DNA of 34,407 nt. Source: REBR01 sp033721915 (GTDB lineage Bacteria > Pseudomonadota > Gammaproteobacteria > Pseudomonadales > Oleiphilaceae). Below are positions 31,472 through 34,407 of the stretch, one piece after another (the first letter of the stretch is position 1; each line of letters opens with the position of its first letter). The translations under genes and the position numbers were made by a program. The DNA lies in NCBI GenBank assembly GCA_033721915.1, contig JAWWAC010000031.1:1-34407 (forward strand), in the 5' to 3' direction. Under the pieces are notes generated by a model. That model searched no databases, had not been told where the DNA came from, and saw only the letters and a program-made list of their open reading frames with translations.

Positions 31472-32113
31472 ATGAACAATGCCCCCATGGCCACCACCGG
31501 CCGCCACGACAGTCTGTTGCAATCACTGGCCCCCATGCAGGAGGCGGTGGTGTCATTGCTGCGCACCCACCCCCGGGGGCTGACGGAAATGGCCCTGCTG
31601 AAGGCGCTGATGGCCAGGCCGTGGCAGGTTCTGGGGCCGGTGGATTTCAGCTCCCCCAGTACCCTCTACCCGGTGCATTTCCTGCTGTTTCATGTCCTTT
31701 ACTGCTGGCGCGACGCCCTGCACAGGCAAACGGAACCGGAAACCCTCGAGATCGGCCCCATGAGCATCCGACTGCGGCCATTAACCCGGTCTGGAAGCAA
31801 CCAGCCGGGGGCCCATGACCCACTGGCGGATTTCTACCGGGACCTGGACAACCTGGCACTGTCTGATGACTGCGTGGAGCAGATGGTCAACGACTTCTGG
31901 CGCGGCGTTCAGCCACCGGACCAGGGCCGCCTGGGGGAGGCCTGCCAGGCACTGGAAGTGCCCTGCCCGCCGCCGCCACTGGCACAGGTGCGGCAGCAGT
32001 TCCGGCGTCTGGCCATGCGCCACCATCCGGACCGGGGTGGCAGCACAGAGCGGTTGCAGGCACTGAATGAGGGCATGGCGGTACTGCGGCACTATTACCG
32101 CTACCAGCCCTGA
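31472..32113 (+). CDS. DnaJ-related protein (DNAJ_related N-terminal domain plus C-terminal J domain)
   Basis: A 213-residue cytoplasmic protein. The N-terminal part (about 15-150: VVSLLRTHPRGLTEMALLKAL, VHFLLFHVLYCWRDAL, FYRDLDNLAL) is the domain found in gammaproteobacterial DnaJ-related proteins; the C-terminal 45 residues are a J domain with HPD at 185-187 in RRLAMRHHPDRGGSTERLQALNE. The J domain at the C-terminus rather than the N-terminus is typical of this family, which presumably recruits a DnaK to an unknown client. ATG 31472 is chosen over an in-frame upstream start that would overlap the TetR gene; ATG 31487 is also possible. Confidence 0.88.
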   Translation: MNNAPMATTGRHDSLLQSLAPMQEAVVSLLRTHPRGLTEMALLKALMARPWQVLGPVDFSSPSTLYPVHFLLFHVLYCWRDALHRQTEPETLEIGPMSIRLRPLTRSGSNQPGAHDPLADFYRDLDNLALSDDCVEQMVNDFWRGVQPPDQGRLGEACQALEVPCPPPPLAQVRQQFRRLAMRHHPDRGGSTERLQALNEGMAVLRHYYRYQP

Positions 32114-32180
32114 GGGATGACAGCTCCCCTCAAACTGGTATGGACGCACTGATTTTGATTCGTTACAGATAAGGAAGGCC

Positions 32181-33239
32181 ATGAAAAACCACCCCCTCGT
32201 CTACTGCCGCTTTCTTCTGTCGGCACTGTTATTATGGACGCTGCCGATGTCATCACAGGCGGACCTGGTGATACTGGCCTACCACCATGTCTCCAATGAG
32301 ACACCGGCCTCCACCAGCACAACACCGGATCTGTTCCGTGACCAGCTGGCCATGATCGAAGAACTGGACATGAAAGTGGTGGCCCTGGAAGAGGCCAGCC
32401 ACCAGGCCCTTGAAGAGGATAAGGAAAACCCGCTGCGTGTGGCACTGACCTTCGACGACGCCTATGAGAGTGTCTATGAAGAGGCCTGGCCCCTTCTGCG
32501 GGACAGGGGTATGCCTTTTACCCTCTTTGTCACCACGGACGCACTGGACCAGGGCATCGACGGCTATATGAGCTGGGAGCAGGTGGCCGAGCTAGCCCGC
32601 CATGAGCTGGTCACCATCGGCAACCACAGCGCCGACCATGGCGCCATGATTGCCAGGCCCGATGAAGACACTGAGGCACTGGAGAAACGCATCGCCCGCT
32701 CGCTGGACCAGGCACAGAAACGCATCCGGGAGAAAACCGGTGTGGAGAGCACCCTCTTTGCCCACCCCTATGGGGAGTTCTCGCCACAGCTGACGCAGGC
32801 ACTGGAGCAGCGGGACTGGCTCGGCTATGCCCAGCACTCGGGTGTACTGGGCCCCCACTCGGACCCCAGGAATATCCCCCGCTTTCCCATGGCGAACGCC
32901 TTTGGCGGGCTGGCTACACTGAAAAACAAACTCAGGGCGCGGAATTTCCCCGTGCCCCATGAGGAGTTGCCAGACCCCCTTTACCGTGAAAACCCACCCA
33001 CACTGACCATGCCGCTGCCAGAGGGCTGGGATGCCGGCCGCCTGACCTGTTTCGCCCCGGGGCAAGGTGCCATGGACCTGGAGACCCTGTCAGGACAGGG
33101 AGAGACACGGGTACAGATACAGGCAGACAAGCCCATCAACAGTCGCCGCTCCCGCTACAACTGCACCTATCCCGCCGGTGACGGTCGCTTTTACTGGCTG
33201 TCACAGCCCTGGTTCAATCCGGACAAGCCGGAAGGCTGA
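32181..33239 (+). CDS. Exported polysaccharide deacetylase family protein
   Basis: A 352-residue periplasmic protein with a signal peptide (hydrophobic 9-22, cleavage after SQA at 27). The NodB domain follows: LAYHHVSNETPAS (about 32-44), metal-binding motif TFDDAY (90-95), NHSADH (148-153) with the two metal-ligand His residues, and AHPYGEFSPQL (194-204). It resembles the N-terminal deacetylase half of PgaB. Residues about 250-352 form an additional C-terminal domain with two Cys residues that I cannot place. AAGGAAGG precedes the ATG. Substrate, probably an N-acetylated glycan of the envelope, is not known. Confidence 0.87.
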   Translation: MKNHPLVYCRFLLSALLLWTLPMSSQADLVILAYHHVSNETPASTSTTPDLFRDQLAMIEELDMKVVALEEASHQALEEDKENPLRVALTFDDAYESVYEEAWPLLRDRGMPFTLFVTTDALDQGIDGYMSWEQVAELARHELVTIGNHSADHGAMIARPDEDTEALEKRIARSLDQAQKRIREKTGVESTLFAHPYGEFSPQLTQALEQRDWLGYAQHSGVLGPHSDPRNIPRFPMANAFGGLATLKNKLRARNFPVPHEELPDPLYRENPPTLTMPLPEGWDAGRLTCFAPGQGAMDLETLSGQGETRVQIQADKPINSRRSRYNCTYPAGDGRFYWLSQPWFNPDKPEG

Positions 33240-33283
33240 TGCAGCGGTGAACAACCCCGCATCATAGCCATGGGCCGGTGGGC

Positions 33284-34267
33284 TCAGCGACGGATCAGCC
33301 TCAGCTCCAGCTCACCGCGGGCACTGTGTTCCACGGGGGTAACCCCTTGCCGTTGCGGCTGATCCACCCATGTCTGTGACTGCAGGTCCTGCTCACGGGT
33401 CAGCACCAGTACATGGCTGGCCGAGGCCATCTCCGGCCCTGTCATGGGCAGCCAGGCCTCCAGGAGGCCATAACGGTGCCAGCGCTCCGGCTTATAGGCA
33501 AACAGGATGTCCGTGACCAGCCGCAGTGGTTCCCCCTGATCGTCCAGAAACACCACTGTGGGTATAAAAGCCTCCTCGTTGACAAAGGTGCGCAGCCGCA
33601 GTGCCCGTATCGGCCCGGGTTCCTCTCCCGACGGGCTGGCTCCGTCGGGCCTGTCCGGCATGGCCACCAACGCATAGCGACTGTTGCCGGTGGCAAAACC
33701 GTGGGTGGGGCTGTCTTCGTCCAGGCGAAGCCCATAGCCCCGGTCCGGCACCAGAGGACGGCCATGGGTCACTTTCAGTGACTGGCAGCAGTCCCCGGAG
33801 AAGCGTTTGAGAAGCCCCTGTGTCGACTCCATACCCATGGACTCCAGAACCTGTGGGTCTGGCTGCACCCGGTTCTCGTGACCCTGCTCACTGTGACGAT
33901 GGGATGGACGCCTCAGGTCCAGTGACTGCGACCAGACCCTGTCCACCAGCGGTGTCTTGCCCTGGGCCTCCCCACTGGATTCATCCGCTTTATCAGACCC
34001 ACCGGAATCACTGGCTCTGTTGTCCCCGGGGTAAGGCGTGGTGTGCATCCGGCCTTCGGCGTCCTGCCAGATGTAATAAGGCTCTTTTTCGGCCTCCTCG
34101 GCCTTCAGCTCTTCCAGTTTGCGGTCCGCGTCGGGAAAGTTCTCCAGGTTGTAGGGGGTCTGGGCCAGTGGCGCTGACCATGGCAGCAGCGCCAGAAGCA
34201 GACAGCCGGATGACAGCAACCACCGACTTGCCCGGACAGGGTGGCCGGCCTGAGAGGGTTTGCCCAT
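33284..34267 (-). CDS. MalM-like exported protein with a DUF4124-like segment
   Basis: The 327-residue product from ATG 34267 has a signal peptide (hydrophobic 17-33, cleavage near Ala35). A short Glu/Lys-rich helix and EPYYIWQDAEGRMHTTPYP (about 62-80) recall the DUF4124 beta motif; a charged, low-complexity stretch follows to about 145. The C-terminal part (SGDCCQSLKVTHGRPLVPD, TVVFLDDQGEPL, ASHVLVLTREQDLQSQTW) resembles MalM, the periplasmic maltose-operon protein of unclear role. GGAG six bases before ATG 34267 decides the start; an ATG at 34279 overlapping the upstream stop is the alternative. The MalM link is moderate. Confidence 0.6.
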   Translation of the reverse strand: MGKPSQAGHPVRASRWLLSSGCLLLALLPWSAPLAQTPYNLENFPDADRKLEELKAEEAEKEPYYIWQDAEGRMHTTPYPGDNRASDSGGSDKADESSGEAQGKTPLVDRVWSQSLDLRRPSHRHSEQGHENRVQPDPQVLESMGMESTQGLLKRFSGDCCQSLKVTHGRPLVPDRGYGLRLDEDSPTHGFATGNSRYALVAMPDRPDGASPSGEEPGPIRALRLRTFVNEEAFIPTVVFLDDQGEPLRLVTDILFAYKPERWHRYGLLEAWLPMTGPEMASASHVLVLTREQDLQSQTWVDQPQRQGVTPVEHSARGELELRLIRR

Positions 34268-34278
34268 GACCCGCTCCA

Positions 34279-34407
34279 TCAGAAACGGGTTCTGAAAGAC
34301 AGGCCTGCCTGGCGGATGGTGGTCTCCTGCCCCACATCCAGGCCGGCGAAAGGGTTATAGATAATATTGGTAATATTGTCGCAGTTCATGTTGCAGCTGC
34401 CGTTGGC
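34279..34407 (-). CDS. Outer-membrane beta-barrel protein (C-terminal 42 residues only)
   Basis: The open frame entering from the right edge ends in AGLSFRTRF and a TGA, an alternating hydrophobic strand with C-terminal Phe, the signal recognised by the BAM machinery. The preceding ANGSCNMNCDNITNIIYNPF contains two Cys and an Asn-rich loop, as in extracellular loops. The stop overlaps the upstream alternative start of the MalM-like gene (TGATG), so the two are in one operon. Order porin-MalM recalls lamB-malM of the maltose operon, but this end does not look like LamB, which ends in Trp, so the family is left open. Confidence 0.6.
   Translation of the reverse strand, partial: ANGSCNMNCDNITNIIYNPFAGLDVGQETTIRQAGLSFRTRF

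Noticed and set aside
34194..34205. Lipobox in the MalM-like protein (SSGC)
   Set aside because: The Cys lies at the beginning rather than the end of the hydrophobic segment and the -3 residue is Ser, so a signal peptidase I site near Ala35 is more likely.
1..34407. tRNA genes, CRISPR arrays, insertion sequences, integrases, toxin-antitoxin pairs
   Set aside because: None seen on either strand; the intergenic spaces are short and contain no cloverleaf, regular spaced repeat or transposase fragment.

Overview
The window is a GC-rich chromosomal segment of a gammaproteobacterium. Gene order and protein character point to the Pseudomonas/Marinobacter side of the class: clpA-clpS, cspD, icd, then rluE-nudJ-mnmA-hflD-purB-roxA-GNAT, and later gpx-msrB-alaA-small hypothetical-htpX. 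These orders match what I recall from Pseudomonas, while epmC and the EF-P pathway it implies fit Marinobacter-like or enteric lineages better. The genus is an inference. I see no insertion sequence, integrase, tRNA, rRNA, CRISPR array or plasmid function. Most of the window is conserved core genome with a few lineage-specific genes.

Layout. 1-722 (minus): start of clpA and complete clpS. 723-1212: a gene-free divergent region. 1213-1677 (plus): cspD with an unusual long hydrophilic tail. 1801-3063 (minus): icd. 3064-3224: icd/rluE divergent region with two related palindromes that resemble HexR operators. 3225-9846 (plus): rluE, nudJ, mnmA, hflD, purB, roxA and a GNAT fusion protein, tightly packed. 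9861-10874 (minus): a LysR regulator, divergent from a membrane-anchored coiled-coil protein and a hybrid histidine kinase (11025-14123). 14130-15024 (minus): gpx and msrB, peroxide and methionine-sulfoxide repair. 15073-16732 (plus): alaA and a small conserved hypothetical. 16777-19388 (minus): a patatin/DUF3336 lipase overlapping an MscS-type channel gene. 19588-20475 (plus): htpX. 20466-23465 (minus): epmC-rhlB-pdxB. 23693-26509 (plus): dsbD and a DMT exporter. 26524-26754 (minus): tusA. 26880-27191 (plus): an ABM-fold protein. 27246-28999 (minus): an alpha/beta hydrolase overlapping rlmM. 29133-29621 (plus): a stand-alone, apparently degenerate homologue of a phage lysozyme-like family. 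29649-30650 (minus): ttcA. 30808-33239 (plus): TetR, DnaJ-related and polysaccharide deacetylase genes. 33284-34407 (minus): a MalM-like exported protein preceded by the C-terminal end of an outer-membrane beta-barrel.

How the genes work together. An unusual share of the window serves translation quality: rluE and rlmM modify 23S rRNA, mnmA and ttcA thiolate tRNA, tusA starts the sulfur relay that feeds MnmA, roxA hydroxylates ribosomal protein L16, epmC hydroxylates EF-P, and RhlB unwinds RNA. A second theme is envelope and redox stress: gpx, msrB, dsbD, htpX, MscS and the ClpAP adaptor system.

The points I consider most worth a second look are the paired palindromes in front of icd, the cspD tail with an embedded hairpin and internal start, the degenerate phage-lysozyme homologue, the lipase-channel overlapping pair, the coiled-coil/hybrid-kinase pair, and the 24-bp palindrome at 29031-29054. 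All calls are from reading the sequence; no database search was possible.
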